From contig CM032117.1 of NCBI GenBank assembly GCA_018894105.1, positions 29,740,501 to 29,804,500 on the forward strand: a stretch of DNA of 64,000 nucleotides, given 5' to 3'. Origin of the DNA: Jacaranda mimosifolia (taxonomy: Eukaryota; Streptophyta; Magnoliopsida; Lamiales; Bignoniaceae). Position numbers and translations under genes: made by a program. This document shows, piece after piece, positions 20,473 to 34,362 of this stretch. Positions within the stretch are counted from its first letter, which is position 1. Every line of letters starts with the position of its first letter. A model generated the notes under the pieces. The model was not told the DNA's origin. It saw nothing but the letters and a program-made list of their open reading frames with translations, and did not search any database.

Positions 20473-22687
20473 TGATAACAAGTAATGCACTATGATCGAA
20501 TAATAAAACTTCAAAAGCTTAAATAAACTAGTGCTTTACAAGATCACAAGGATCTAATCATGCTAGGGATTTAGATTTAGGTTGAGAGTTACCTTGAATA
20601 GCAAATTTTCAAGGAGAAAGTGGTGAACTCTTCACTAATCCAGAATTTGTTAGACTACAGTGCAGTAGGAAAAGAGCAACTTTTGCCTCGGTTAAATTTC
20701 TCCAAAAATACCAAAAAATTCCTGTATCCTCTCAACACCTTGGAAAAGATACTATGAAAAATTCAGATCAAAACACCTTCTAGATCTCCTAGGAAAAAGT
20801 CATCAAATCACTGCTCTGTTTTAGTAGATCTCCAAAGCTAGCAAACCAAGTGTTTTACCTCTATTGTGATGATTCACAAGCCAATTGAACTTCCAATTTC
20901 ACCTCACTTTTAGCTGGAGTAAGAGAGGAGAAATACAATGGTAGAGGTTGATTTGAGGTTGGATAAAAAAAAAGAAAGCAAAGCTTCAACACATGATGCA
21001 ATGCTTGGAGAGAGTTTTAGAGGCAAATGTGAAAGATTCTAATCTTCACACCAATTGTGCATGTGATCGATCCCTCACCTCTGTATCTATATATATAGAG
21101 GGAGGATGGTGTGATGTCAAGGTGGCATCACACCTTCCTCAAGGGGGGCGGCCACTTGCGTTGCCAAGGTGGCAAATTCAAATTTAAATCTAATTTGAAT
21201 TTGTGTGCATTCCAATTAGATTTGAAATCTAATTTCAAATTAATTAAGATGCTAATTCAAATGAACCATTCATTTGAATTTTTCCTCCAAAATATTTATT
21301 CTCTATTTAATTAAATTAAACACTTTAATTTAATTAATTAACTTTTGACTTAACTCTTAAGTCAAACAAGCTTGACTCTTAAGCTTAGCTTTGTTAACTC
21401 AACTCTTTCAGTTAACTTGATCAATTGATTGTCATTTGACACCAAATAATTAACTCCTTAATCATTGTTTTAATTGAACTCCTTAAATTAATTGATTAAT
21501 TTAACATTTAAATTAGTCAAGCCAAAATTGACCTTCAAATTTGACACCTCAAAATAGGTTCTATTGAGCAATTCTCTAACACTTAGAAAATTCCTTCATT
21601 AACTAGAAAGCTAATTAGCTTTTGTGTGTGGCCCAATAGGTTCTACCATTCATTGGACATGGGCTCACAACACCATGTGACTTTAGAATATCTTATATTC
21701 ATTTTATTTTAAAACACTTTTAAACTAATCAACTTAATTCAATTAATCGCTTTAATTGAAGAGTACCAAATCTTCATGGTCGATGTCCAATCTCAAGCCC
21801 ATGAAGCCCAACTAATTGTCCGAAATGAATACTTTTGGAGAACCATTGTAGCTCTAAGCTTACCATGCAAATACGTTCCTTCCGTCTTCTATCTCTCGAA
21901 AGAGGCCTACGTAAGATATTTGTTAGCTCCCTAATAGCCTCGATATTATGTTTCTATTCTCAATTTTTGATTCGATTGTATAACCTCATCTTTGGAAAAC
22001 TTCTTTTCCAAATTTTCACACCACATTGTGCAAGGATTTCATGGAATTGATCATTATAGAACACATAGGAGATGTACTCGCCCTTCACAAAAGCGAGGAG
22101 TCGGATTCCATCTTGGATCTCATAAACTGTTTAGTAGCTTATTCCTCGGCTTCAACACAAAAGGCCCGCTAAGTGACCAAGGAAGAGTCAAAGCATAAAT
22201 ACTAAACATAAGGTTACCATAGATCCTCAGGTCAGAGGACTAATAATATGCACTAGCGTAAGCTAGAGGACTTGCTAGTACCGACTATCTAGTGGATTCT
22301 CCTGACGGGTCTTTAGTGCCTTATTTTCTAATAAGCACCCACTAACATGCACCAATATCTCATATGGTTGCTCATGGAATAGAGCAATATCCAACTCTTG
22401 GATTTATGCATCGTTAGTGCAAGTCTATCAAGATCTTAGATGCCCCGTCTCGTAAGATCCTATGACTTGGAGGATTTAAGATCATGATCATGTGAGATTT
22501 ATTCCATGGTTACTGAACTAAGTCCTATAGTCATGAGTGATCTAAGGGCTTCATCCCAATGCAAGTGAAATAATAAAGAGCATAAATGAAGATAGCAAAA
22601 TAATGAACATCATTCAATCAAGATTGTTTTACAAGGAAATAGCTTTACAAGGTCAATCCTATTTGCTTGTCGGATACTATTCCAGCA
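20473..22687 (-). mobile_element. Copia 3' LTR (minus), subfamily B
   Basis: This 2215-bp LTR starts TGATAACAAG and ends CTATTCCAGCA. It is immediately followed by a reversed polypurine tract (ATCTCCTACTTGCCCT) and pol read on the minus strand, so it is the 3' LTR. Its terminal region reads GCTATTTCCTTGTAAAAC on the sense strand, matching the 40423/48435 LTRs rather than the ACTATTTCACTTGTGATAC subfamily. Confidence 0.87.
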
Positions 22688-24935
22688 ATCTCCTACTTGC
22701 CCTAAAGCCAGTGCCCTATGGACTTGAGACCCATTTCTCAAAATGTCCTTCAAAGACCTTTTGCATTAGGGGTTTTGTCAGTGGATCTGCTATATTTTAT
22801 TCTGAAGCAATTCTCTCCACTCGAATGTCACCTCTATCAATTGGAACCTATTTGTAACACTTAGTGAGTGTGCCACATTCAATCTTGTATATTGAACTGC
22901 AGACATTATGCTTTCAATGGTGGATGCATAAAGTATGAAAGATATCCTCTGTCTCTCGTTTTCAGTTTTAGGGGCCATAGACTTGGAAAGACGAATGCCA
23001 TGTCACATGGGAATGTATCCCTTCTTGAATTCTTTCATACTAAACCTCTTTAGCATCTTATAAATGTAAGGGGTTTGGGATAGCCCCATCATCATCTTAG
23101 ATCTATCTCTATAGATACTATTCCCAATACATAGAATACTTTTCCCAAATTCTTCATAGAGAATTGAGTAGATAACCAAATTTTAGTACACTCTAACATT
23201 CTTACCTCATTCCCAATGAGAAGGATGTCATCGACATAAAGCATAATAAACTATACACAACTCCCAGTAGCCTTCTTATACACACATAGTTCATAGATAT
23301 TTTTGACAAAGCCATATGATTTGGTTGTTTTGTCAAAACGTATGTTCTAACTTTGGGATGCTTGTTTGAGTCCATAAATAGATCTCTAGAGTTTGCAAAC
23401 CTTTTGCTCATTCCCCTTAGATGTAAAACCTTGTGGTTGCTCCATATAGATTTCTTCTTCAATGTCTCCATTAAGGAAAGCAATTTTCACATCCATTTGC
23501 CATATCACATAGTCATAATATGCAGCTACGGAAAGTAGAATCCAAATGGACTTAGGCATTATAATCGGTGAAAAGGTTATCTTGAAATTGATACCGGGTC
23601 TTTGAGTGTAACCTTTTGCCACTAGTCACACCTTCAAAGTCACCACTTTCCTATCTACTCCTAGCTTTCGCTTATAAATCCACTTGCAACCAACGAGAAC
23701 TATTCCCTTTGGTGGATCTACCAAAGTCCATACTTTGTTGGAGTACATGGAGTCCATTTCAGATCTCATGGCTTTAAGCCAAGGTCCCGAATCTATGTCC
23801 AGCATAGCTTCCTCATAGGTCTTCGGATCATTATCCGATTACCCTATCTCATAAAGAAATCCTAACCTTTCGGGTTGCTTCTTGATTCAGTCTGACCTTC
23901 TAAGAGGATGTGTGTCAGGCTCTTGATGCTCGCTTGTTTCCACCACTTGTTGGATTTCATGATCATCTTGAACTTCATCAAGTTCAACAACAACACCAAT
24001 TCTATCTAATCGAAATTGCCTTTCTGAAAAGTTGGCATTCCTTGAAACAAACACCTTTTGTTCTGAGGGATCATAAAACTAGTAACCTATAGACTCTCAT
24101 GGATATCCCACAAACTGGCACAAGGTGGATCTACTATCCAATTTATCTCCCACTATCCATCTCACATAGATAGGAGATCCCTAAACTTTGAGATATTAGT
24201 AAGAGGGTGCTTTGCCATACCACATCTCATGCAATACTTTTGGCACCGAATTTGAAGGTACTATATTTAGTAGCTTCATCGCCATATCTAAGACGTATCC
24301 CCAAAAAGATATAGGCACATCAAAAAATCTCATCATGAAACGTACCATGTCCAACAAGGTACATTTTCTCCTCTTGGCTACTTCATTGTGTTGGGGTGTG
24401 CTGGGTGGAGTTCATTGAGAGAGAACCCCATTCTGCTTTAGATAATCCAATAATTCAGTGGTCTAGTATTCTCCTCATTGATCTGATCGAAGAGCTTTAA
24501 TACTTAGCCCCAATTGCTTTTCTACTTCATTCCTATACTCTTTGAACTTTTCAAAGCCTTTGGACTTGTACTTCATAAGATACACATGTCTGAACTAACT
24601 ATAATCATTAGTGAAGGTGATGAAGTAGGAATAGCCTCCTCTCCCACTAACTCTTAGTGGTCCACAAACATCCGTATGAATCAAATTCAAAAGGCTTGTG
24701 GAGCACTTTGTTTGTCCCACAAAATGAGCCTTGGTCATTTTTCCCTTTAAACAAGATTCACAAGTAGGAAGATCCTCAATGCCACTAACATTTAGTTCTT
24801 CGAGAACTTCTAACTTGTTCATCTTATTTTTAGAAATATAAGCAAGTCTTGCATGCCATAGAATGGCATCTTCTTGGTTATCTAATTTTCTTTTACTTGA
24901 TTGAATGTGTATTAGTGAAGGTTGAAATTTAAATA
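22688..24935 (-). pseudogene. Broken copia pol (minus): integrase, RT; RNase H deleted
   Basis: Going 5' to 3' on the minus strand: a GAG-pre-integrase/zinc region (LPTCESCLKGKMTKA, about 24700-24790), integrase (GPLRVSGRGGYSYFITF), and reverse transcriptase (MAKGYTQRPGINF, QMDVKIAFLNGDIEEEIYMEQPQGF at 23386-23622). The Y-V-D-D codons near 23225-23240 lie in a different frame from the upstream RT. The RNase H core is missing: NRFQ is joined directly to the segment just before the pol end at about 22840. Many stops and shifts are present, so this is a dead copy. It continues into the 3' LTR at 22687. Confidence 0.88.
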
Positions 24936-27900
24936 GAGCAACTACAAGGTTTTATATCCAAAAAGAGTAAGCAAAATGTTTGCAAACTCTAGAGATTCAT
25001 TTATGGACTCAAACATGTGTCCCGAAGTTAGAACATACGTTTTGACAAAATAATCAAATCGTTTGGCTTTGTCAAAAATATGTATGAACCATGTGCATAC
25101 ATGAAGGCTAGTGGGAGTAATATATACTTTATTGTGCTTTATGTCGATAACATTCTTTTCATTTGGAATGAGGTAGGAATGTTAGAGTGTACTAAAGTAT
25201 GGTTAGCTACTCAATTCTCCATAAAGGATTTGGGAGAAACATCCTATGTATTAGGAATACGTATCTATAGAGATAGATCAACGAGAATGCTGGGCTTTCC
25301 CAAATCCTATACATTGACAAGATACCAAATAGGTTTAATATGGAAAAATCCAATAGGGGATTCTTGTAGGTGTGTATAGCACTAGGATCTAAAAATTTCA
25401 AAAAATATGAATATAACCAGCCCACACACACCCCTAAGGATCAAGACATACATGGGAATTAGATTTACAGTGGGGAATTACATTGGTGAAAGCAGAAATT
25501 CAAGGAGTAGGAAAACTCTTCTTCAACTATTGAAGAAACTCCTCACTGGCGCAGTGGATTCACCAACATTTTTCCCAAGGTTAGACTCCTTCTTTGGAGC
25601 TAAATTTTTTATTGGAATATCACCACACCCTGGGGATATAACATTCCAAAAATTAGCTAAATCAGAAGATCAAAAGGCCTCCCAGAAATGCCCACAACTA
25701 GCTGCCAAAAACTACCTCAAGCAAGAGCAATAGCAAACAAACGGTTGGCCTCTAATGACATAGTCCACACACCATAGCAAGGACCTTATCTCTACAATAT
25801 AAATTGAGATAGGAGAAGAGAAGGCTTGGAAGAATAGAGGTGGAATGTGTGGGAGGTTGGAGATAATAATAGGGATGCTAACAAATTAGATGTCCACTAC
25901 TCAAATTTGTTGGGAGAATAATCACACCTTGCTTGTAAGACCAAGTGGCCACCCATCCTCATTCCACATGTATATATAGGAGTGGAATGGTGTGTGGTCA
26001 CACACCATCCTCAAGGATAGGGTGCCAAATGTCCATGCCAATGTGGCCACTAACATTTAGTGATTAGTGAATAAGAATATTAATTGAAGCTTACATTTCA
26101 TCTTATGAAATGTCTTCCAATTAAATTCCAATTCCATATTAAATGAATCCTTCATTTAATAATATTCTCTTAAATAAACTCTCCAATTAAATTAAATTAA
26201 ACACTTTAATTTAATTAATAAACTTTTGACTTAACTCTTAAGTCAAAAATTCACATTTCCTTCAATAAGTCAAGCTATTGGCTTTTGTGTGTGACATATT
26301 AGTTTCAAACATTCATTGGACATAGGCTCACAACTCCTTGGGACTTATGAAATATCAAATATTCACATTAGTTTAAACTCTATTAAATTAAGCGACTCAA
26401 TTCAATTAATACCCAATCTCCATGGTCGATGTCTAACCTCAAGCCCATAGAGCCCAACTAATTGGCTGAAATGAATGCCCTTGGAGAACCATTCTAGCAT
26501 TACATGTACCATGCAAATATGGTCCTTCCAACTCCTATCTTTCGAAAGAGGCCTAAGGCAAGATATTAATTAGCTCCTTAATACCCTCGATGCTATGCTT
26601 CTATTCTCATGTTTGATTCACTTAGTGACCTCATCTTTGGAAACACCTTTTCAAATTGTCACATCACCTTGCGCAAGAAGTTTTTGGAATCGATCATTAT
26701 AGAACGCATAGGAGATGCACTCGCCTTTCACAAAAGTGAGAAGTCAAATTCCATCTTGGATCTCATAAACCTCTATGTCCATTAGCTCATTCCTAATCTC
26801 AACCTGAGTGGCCCGCTAAGTGACCAAGGAAGAGACAAAGCATAAGGACCAAACACAAGGTTACTATGGATTCTCAGGTTAAAGGACTAATAATATGCAC
26901 TAGAATAAGTTGGACAACTTGCCACTTCGGCTATCTAGTGGATTCTCTGGGCGGGCCTTTAGTGCCTTATTCCCTAACAAGCGCCCACTAACATATATCC
27001 ATATCTCATATGGGATTGCTCATGGAACAGAGCAACATCCAACCCTTGGATTTATGCATCATTAGTGCAAGTCTATCCTGATCTTAGATGCCCTGTCTCG
27101 CAAGATCCTATGACTTGGAAGATTTAAGATCATGACTGTGTAATACTTATTCCATGATCACCATCCAATGCGTGATCAAGTCCCATAGTCTAATGTGATC
27201 TAAGGGCTTCATCCAAATGCCAGTGAAGCAAATAATGAGCATAAGATGAAGATGGCTATATAATGAATATCATTCAATCATCATTGTCTTAAAAGAAAAT
27301 AGTTTAGAAGGCCAATCTAATTGGCTTGCGGGGCACTATTCCAACAATTCCTTCCCATGGGACATGGCATTTGACTCTCCAAGTCTATGGCTCCTAAGAC
27401 TAATGACAAGAGACAAATGATGTCCCACATACCTTGTACCTCTGCTATTGGGAGCATAATGCATGCAGTTCAATGTATAATACTGGATATGGCACACGTT
27501 CTAAGTGTTACGAGTCGTTTCCAATACAATCCCGATGGAAATTATTGGATGGCTGTAAAAGCAATCCTTAAGGAGTTGAGAAGGACTAAGGATTTATTTT
27601 TGGTATACGATAGTGGAGAATCAAAACTAGAGGGGTTTTTGGATTCTAGTTTCCAATCCGATGTAGATGACCTGAAATCCACTTCTGGATTCATATTTTG
27701 CCTCAACGGTGGTGCGGTGCGTTGGAAGAGTTCCAAGCAAGACACCACGACCGACTCTACCACAGAGCCAGAATATATTGTGGCTTTAAAAGATGTAAAG
27801 AAAGGTGTTTGGATGAAAATTTTCATTCAAGAGTTGAATGTAGTGCCTAGCATTACTGAGCCAGTAGTTATCTTCTATGACAACAACAAGGCGGTAGCGC

Positions 27901-28126
27901 GCGCTAAAGAGCCAAAATCTCATCAGCAATCCAAGTACATATTGAGATGATATCATTTGATCTAGGAGATTATTGATAGAGGCGACATCCGAGTGAACAT
28001 AGTTGTCTCGGAAGAAAATATAGCAAATCTACTAACTAAACCCCTATTGCAAAAGGTCTTTGAAGGACATCTTGAGAATATAGGTCTTAAAACTATGGGG
28101 AATTGACTTTACAAAAAGTGGGAGAT
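24936..28126 (+). pseudogene. 5'-truncated copia pol (plus): RT end and RNase H, interrupted by a solo LTR
   Basis: The RT thumb/palm piece (24936-25364) contains LYVDNILFIW, where the catalytic YVDD is changed to YVDN. A minus solo LTR splits the gene. The second part (27347-28110) carries the RNase H region (LEGFLDSSFQSDVDDLKSTS, AVRWKSSKQDTTTDSTTEPE, VIFYDNNKAVARAKEPKSH) in one 187-residue frame. It ends with the polypurine tract AAAAAGTGGGAGAT just before the 3' LTR at 28127. Gag, protease and integrase are absent. Its left edge abuts a minus-strand pol head to head. Confidence 0.85.
25365..27346 (-). mobile_element. Solo copia LTR (minus), TSD ATTCT/ATTCC
   Basis: This LTR runs from TGTAGGTGTGTATAGC to GCACTATTCCAACA and is 1982 bp long. 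It is flanked by ATTCT (25360-25364) and ATTCC (27347-27351), a 5-bp duplication with one change. The pol frame continues on the other side. The LTR is short because part of the hairpin chain is deleted near 26245. The flanking pol of the host element is in the opposite orientation. Confidence 0.85.
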
Positions 28127-30343
28127 TGTTGGAATAGTGGCCCGCAAGCCAATTAGATTGACATTGTAGACTATTTCACTTATGATACACTCTTGATTGA
28201 AAGATATTAATCATATGGCCATCTTCATCTTATGCTTATATGTACTTCACTAGCATTTGGTTGAAGCCCTTAGATCACATAAGACAACGGGACTTGGTCA
28301 CGCACTAGATGGTGATCATGGAATAACTCTTACACGATCGTGATCTTAAATCTTCCAAGTCATAAGATCTTAAGAGATAGGGCATCTAAGATCCGGACAG
28401 ACTTACACTAACGATGCATAGATCCAAGGAGTTGATATTGCTTCGTTCCATAGGAAATTCCATATGAGATATGATACATGTTAGTGGTTGCTTGTTAGGG
28501 AACAAGGAATTGAAGGTACACCCGGACAATCTACTAGATAGCTGAAATGGCAAGTCAGTAGTGGCAAGTTCTTCCACTTACGCTAGTGCATATAATTAGT
28601 CATTTGACCTGAGGATCCGTGGTAACCTTGTGTTTAGGTCCTCATGCTTTGATTCCTCCCTGGTCACTTGTGGGCCATTCGGGTGGTGATTGGGCATGTG
28701 CTACTTAGACATGGAGCTTTGTGAGATTCAAGATGGAATCTGACTCCTCGTCTTTATGAAGGGCAAGTACATATCCTATGTATTCTATAATGATCGGTTG
28801 CAAGAAATCCTAGCGCAAGGTAGTATGACAATTTGGAAAAGAAGTTTTTCAAAGATGAGGTCATAAAGTGGAATCAAACATTGGGAATTGAGACATAGTA
28901 TGAGGCTATTAGGGAGCCAACAAATATCTTGCCATAAGCCTCTTTCGGGAGGTAGGAGACGGAAGGACCGTATTTGTATGGTACGCGTAGAGCTATAATG
29001 GTTCTCCAAGAGCATTCATTCCGACCAATTAGTTATGCTCCATAGGCTTGAGGTTGGACATGGACTATGGAGATTGGGTTCAATTAATGGAGATTAATTG
29101 AATTGAGTCGATTAGTTTAAATGAGTTTAATCTAAAAGGAATATACGATATTCAAAAGTCATAAGGAGTTGTGAGCCCATATCCGATGAATGATAGAACA
29201 TATCGGGTCACACACAAAAGCTAATTATATTTCCTAAGTAATGGAGGAACTTTCTGAGTGTTAGAAAATTTAATCTATAAAGACCCATTTTGGGTGACCG
29301 AAAAATTGAGGTCATTTTGGCTTGATTAATTTAATTGTTAAATTGATCAACTAATTTAAGAAGTTAAATTACACTAATAATTAAAGAGTTAATTACTTGG
29401 TGCCATGTGACCATAAATTGGTCATGTTAAGCTTAAAGAGTTAAGCTTATTGACTTAAGAGCTAAGTCAAGGATTAATTAATTAAATTAAAGTGTTTAAT
29501 TTAATTAATGAGAAGAATATATTTTGGAGGAAAAATTCAAATGATAGGATCATTTTAGTGCGGCATTTAATTAATTTGAAATTAGATTTCAAATGTAATT
29601 GAAATTCACATAAATTCAAATTAGACTTGAATTTGTCAACTTACATGCATTGCAAGTATGTTGGTGGCCCCTTTTCCTCTTAAGGAAGGTGTGATGCCGA
29701 AGCTAACTTGGCATCACACCATCCTCCCTCTATATATAGATATAGAGGTGGGGTAGGCGGCCACTTACAATTCAAGTGAAAAATTAGATTCTCACTTTTT
29801 CCCTCCATTTTCAAGTTGTTCACTCATGTGTTGAAGTTCACTTCTCTTTTCTTCTCCAACCCCAAAATCGGCCATCTCCCTCTCTTCTCTCCTCTCTTTC
29901 TTCAGCTAAAAGTGAGAAGTAGTAGGAAATCAGATTGGTGTGTGGATGATATTGATAGAGGTAAAACAAATGGTTTGCTAAGCCTTGGAGATCCACCTTC
30001 GAGACAAATCACTTGGCAATTTTATTCCATGAGATCCAGAATGAGTTTTGATCTGAAATTTTCACAGTAGCTTCATCAAAGAGTTATCTATTGGAATTTT
30101 TTTGGATTTTTTGGAGTCTTATGGATTGTGCAAAAGTTTCTCTCTTCTAGCTTCGCCATTACTTGGCAGATTCTATTTTGAAGAAAGAGTTTTTCAATCT
30201 ACCTTTGGATTTTGCTAATCAAGGTAACTCTCCATCTAAATCTAAATCCTAAAGCATGTTTATATCCTTAGTTACTTGTAAGCACTAGTTTATTTAAGCT
30301 TTTGAAGATTTATTATTGGATCCGAGTGCCTTACTTGCTTTCA
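28127..30343 (+). mobile_element. Copia 3' LTR (plus)
   Basis: This 2217-bp LTR runs from TGTTGGAATAGTGG to CTTACTTGCTTTCA and is preceded by pol and a PPT. The following AGTGG (30344-30348) belongs to reverse-oriented leader DNA and is the presumed target duplication. The left partner was lost with the element's 5' part. Confidence 0.88.
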
Positions 30344-31523
30344 AGTGGTGCACTTAGAGCCATAAGTACACCAAATGTATTCCCATACATTCAGGGGTCT
30401 TCATACCTCCAATGGTCTTCTTGTCTCCTTGCAACAATTACATGAGAAAAGAAATTATCACTCCTAGTGATTCTACCCTCATAACATTTACAAGATAGAA
30501 ATTAAGAGGCATGCAAGCCCCAATTTTATACAACCCTTTTCAACAGCTTGAAACAAATAAAATCAATATTAAAAGTTCATGATCATCCCCATTCATTCAT
30601 CATTCATTCAACAATTAAATAAACAGTAAATCAAGAATTACTATTCAATTCCAACAATTAAATGTTTATCTTATAAGTAATTAATTAACCAAGCAAAAAT
30701 AAGCATAACATTTATGCATCTCATTTTTTTACATAATTGGAAATTAACTTGAAGAAGTTTCTTTAAGCAATCAAAAATGTCAAACATAATTTTGAGAACT
30801 TGCGCAACATTTGTGCATCTATGTGGCATGATTTAGTTTATTTTTGGTTACAAAAAGAACACAAAAATTAGCTCAAAACTCTTCTTAACCACAACAAGGG
30901 TTTGTTGTCGCAGCATGGGTGCATGGCTACATGGCAGATGCAAACTAGGCGTGCCTACTGCGTGGCCAACCCCTGGCCAAGAACAACATCTCTCTATTTT
31001 TAGGTTGAGAGTGAGTCAAGCCATTTTTGGCTCGACTTTTGTGCACCAAAATATTTAGGACACCTCCTAAACACTAAATCACATATTATAGATAAAATTT
31101 CAGATTCAAAACACCTTTCAAAAATGGAATTTCAAAAGCCCAAACAAGCTTCAATCTTCAAGTTCAAGTAAGAATCATAATTCTTCAAAAATCTCCAATA
31201 ATCTCCTATCTATTTGGATCCAAAATTTACCAAAACACATTAAGGCTAAATTTAGCATGCTATATCAACATATAACATCATCCAATGCTAAATCAACATT
31301 TAACATTAGCAACAATGAATCAAAACATACTAACACATGAATTAACTCTTAAAACATATATTAGCATAATTTCAATTCATCAACAAAGAAGCCATATGCA
31401 TTATCATCCAAACACTCCAATATATAAATTGGATCAAGTATTTGGAGATCTAGATCAATCAATCACATGAATCAATCAATCAAAAATCCAAATTAAAGCA
31501 TGAAAAAGGCTCCGATACTCCAT
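30344..31523 (-). mobile_element. Copia leader and PBS (minus)
   Basis: This is reverse-oriented leader, including a GC-rich island (about 30905-30985), ending at a PBS complement GGCTCCGATACTCCAT (31509-31524) that has decayed from GATACCA. It belongs to the LTR at 31524. Confidence 0.8.
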
Positions 31524-33465
31524 TGATTTCAAGTGTGGCACAATGATCCAATAAATAAAGCTCAAAATTGATAAATTAACTAGGCTACACTCATAATAAA
31601 GAATCTAAGCATGATTTAAATTCAAATTTGGATGAAGTATTACCTTGATTGCTAAAAAATCCAGGTAAAGAGGAAGAACTCTTGAACACTTCAAAACTAT
31701 CTTCCAACGGCAGAGCACCAACTCAGCAACAATTGCCCTATCTAAACACCTCCAAATTTGTTGAAATTTGGGTAAAACCTCCTCAACACATTTTAGAAGC
31801 TCTAGTAAAAAATTCAGCAAATATCAAGATCAGCAAGGTCTGGAAAAACCGCTCCAAATTGTTTGCCCTTGCAGTGAATCTCTAAAAGCTAACTATCCAA
31901 TTATCTAGCCTGTAATGTGAAGATCTACACACCAATTGAAAATAAATCACTCCTTAGTTAGCTGGAATACCAAGGAGAGAACAAGAGGATGAAGGTCAAT
32001 TTTAGGAGGCAAGATGAAGAAGAAGTGTGAGACTTCAACACGTAAGTGAATCACAAAAAATTGGAGGGAAAAATGAAATATAACTAATAGATTGTAAAAA
32101 TGGAATCTAACATAGGTGTGAAGATATAATTCAAGTTGACATCAGACCTCCCATGAGGTTGGCATCAACTTGTAAGCAAGTTGCATGTGAAATTTTAATT
32201 TCACTTGCATTTGAATTTCATTTCAAATCTTCATTTTATCTCATGAAATGTCATCCAAATAAATTCTAAATACACTCAAAATAAACTCTTTCATTTTGAA
32301 TTTCCTTCAAAAATAATTCTTCATGGTAATTAAATTAACTCCTTAATTTAATTAATCAATATTGACTTAATTCCTTAAGTCAATTAACTTAACTCTTTAA
32401 GCTAGAATGTGTCAACTTAACTCCTTAAGTTACCTTGACCAATTGATAGTCATGTGGCATCAATTAAATTAAGGATAATTAAATTAAAATCTTAATTTAA
32501 TTGGTCTAATTTAACTTCTTAAATTATTTAGATCAACTAAACAATTAAATTGATTTAGCCAAAATGACCAAAAATTAGCCAATGGTTTTACCTCCATAAA
32601 ATCAATCAAGTGGAATTATTCTAACTCTTAGAAAATTCCCTTCATCAAATAGAATTTTGAATTGGCTTTTGTATGTGACCCATTAGGTTCTGTTATTCAA
32701 TGGACATGGGCTCACAACTCTTGTGATATATAGAATATCTAAATATTCATATTAGTTTAAAGTCATTTAAACTAATGATTCAATTCAATTAATCTCTATT
32801 AATTGAAGAATACCCAATCTCCATGGTCGATGTCCAACTTTAAGCCCATGGAGCCCAACTAATTAGTTGAAATGAATATTCTTTTGGAAAACCATTCTAG
32901 CTCTACGCTTACCATTCAAATACAGTCCTTCCGTCTCCTATCTCCCGAAAGAGGCCTAGGGCAAGATATTTGTCGGCTCCCTAATAGCCTCAAGAACTAT
33001 ATTTCTATTCCCAATGTTTGATTCCCCTTTATAACATCATTTTCGAAAAACTCATTTTCCAAATTTTCATACTACCTTTAGTGAACTCGTTCGCTAACAA
33101 GCATCCACTAACATGCACCCATGTCTAACATAGATTGCTCATGAAATGGAGAAATATCCAACCTGTGGATTTATACATTGTTAGTGCAAGTCTATCTAAA
33201 TCTTAGATACCCTATCTCTTAAGATTCTACGACTTGAAATATTTTAACATCAGCACTGTGTAAGACTTGTTTCATGATCACCACCCAGTGCGTGACCAAG
33301 TCCCATGGTCATGTGTGATCTAAGGGCTTCAACCAAATTCTAGTGAAGTGAAATAAGCATAAGATGAAGATGGACATTTATAATGAATATCACTCAATCA
33401 AGATTGTATCACAAGTGAAATAATTTACATGTCAATCTAATTGGCTGCGGGGCACTATTCCAATA
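31524..33465 (-). mobile_element. Copia 5' LTR (minus) with internal deletion
   Basis: The LTR starts TGATTTCAAGTG and ends GCACTATTCCAATA. It is only 1942 bp because roughly 300 bp are missing near 33081, where CATACTACCTT is joined to TAGTGAACTCG. It lies inside another minus-strand leader; the base run GCATC after it is the expected target duplication. Confidence 0.83.
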
Positions 33466-34362
33466 GCATCAAATTAAAGATGCATTATATGGTCAGTATG
33501 TGATCACAATTTTCCACCATAAGTGTGATCCACGACTCGTGAGACATCACACAAATGCAGTAGTATCATTAAGCCACATACTATTGGTAGAAGGCATGGA
33601 TTAATTAAAGCTCCTTTTAATTTGTATCTATTTTGACTTAATTTTTGAAGGTACTAAGACTCTTCTAAGTGGAGTGTTTTTCTTGCTTGCATAAATCTCA
33701 TCAATTTTATCTTCTTATTTAGGCTTTCTATATCATGACCATGCATTTCATACATCAATAGGATATGGAAAGCATAAATAAGGAAATGCACCTAGCATGC
33801 TCTTAGGGTGTGGGATGACCATGAGCCTTAACCAAGTAGTGCACTTAGAGCCATAGGTGCACTACTTAGTTGATTTTAAGTGTGTTGATTAAATCTAGCT
33901 ATTACATAAATGTATCACATACATTCATGGGTCTTCATGCCTTTAATAGTCTTCTTTACTCCTTGCAACATTTACATGAGAAAGAAATCCTCACTCCTAG
34001 TGATTCTACTCTCATAACATTTATATGATAGAAATTAAGAGGCATGCAAGCCCCAATTTAATACAAACCTTTTCAACAACTTGAAACAAATAAAATTAAT
34101 ATTAAAGGCCCATGATCATCCCCATTTATTCATCATCCATTCAACAATTAAATGAATAATAAATCAACAATTGACATTCAATTCCAACAATTAAGTGCTT
34201 ATCTCATAAATAATTAATTGAAGGGCAAAAATAAGCATAATATATATGCATCTCATTTTTGCACTAATATTGAAGATTAACTTTAACAAGATTATAAAAG
34301 AAATCAAACATGTCAAACATAATGTTGAGAACTTGCACAATTCTTGTGCATCTTTTTAGCAT
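33466..34362 (-). mobile_element. Copia leader fragment (minus)
   Basis: This is reverse-oriented leader from its gag-proximal part towards the PBS, truncated at 34362. It carries the motif complement CCACGACTCGTGAGACA (33530-33546). The missing PBS-proximal part appears to resume at 51097, suggesting one element split by a later insertion. Confidence 0.7.

Noticed and set aside
31649..31885. Open frames inside LTRs (several of 60-80 residues) as small genes
   Set aside because: The same frames recur with stops and shifts in the other LTR copies; there is no conservation at the protein level.
20473..33465. Reading the LTRs at 20473 and 31524 as the two ends of one minus-strand element
   Set aside because: They belong to different LTR subfamilies, and the flanking 5-bp sequences (GATAG and GCATC) do not match.
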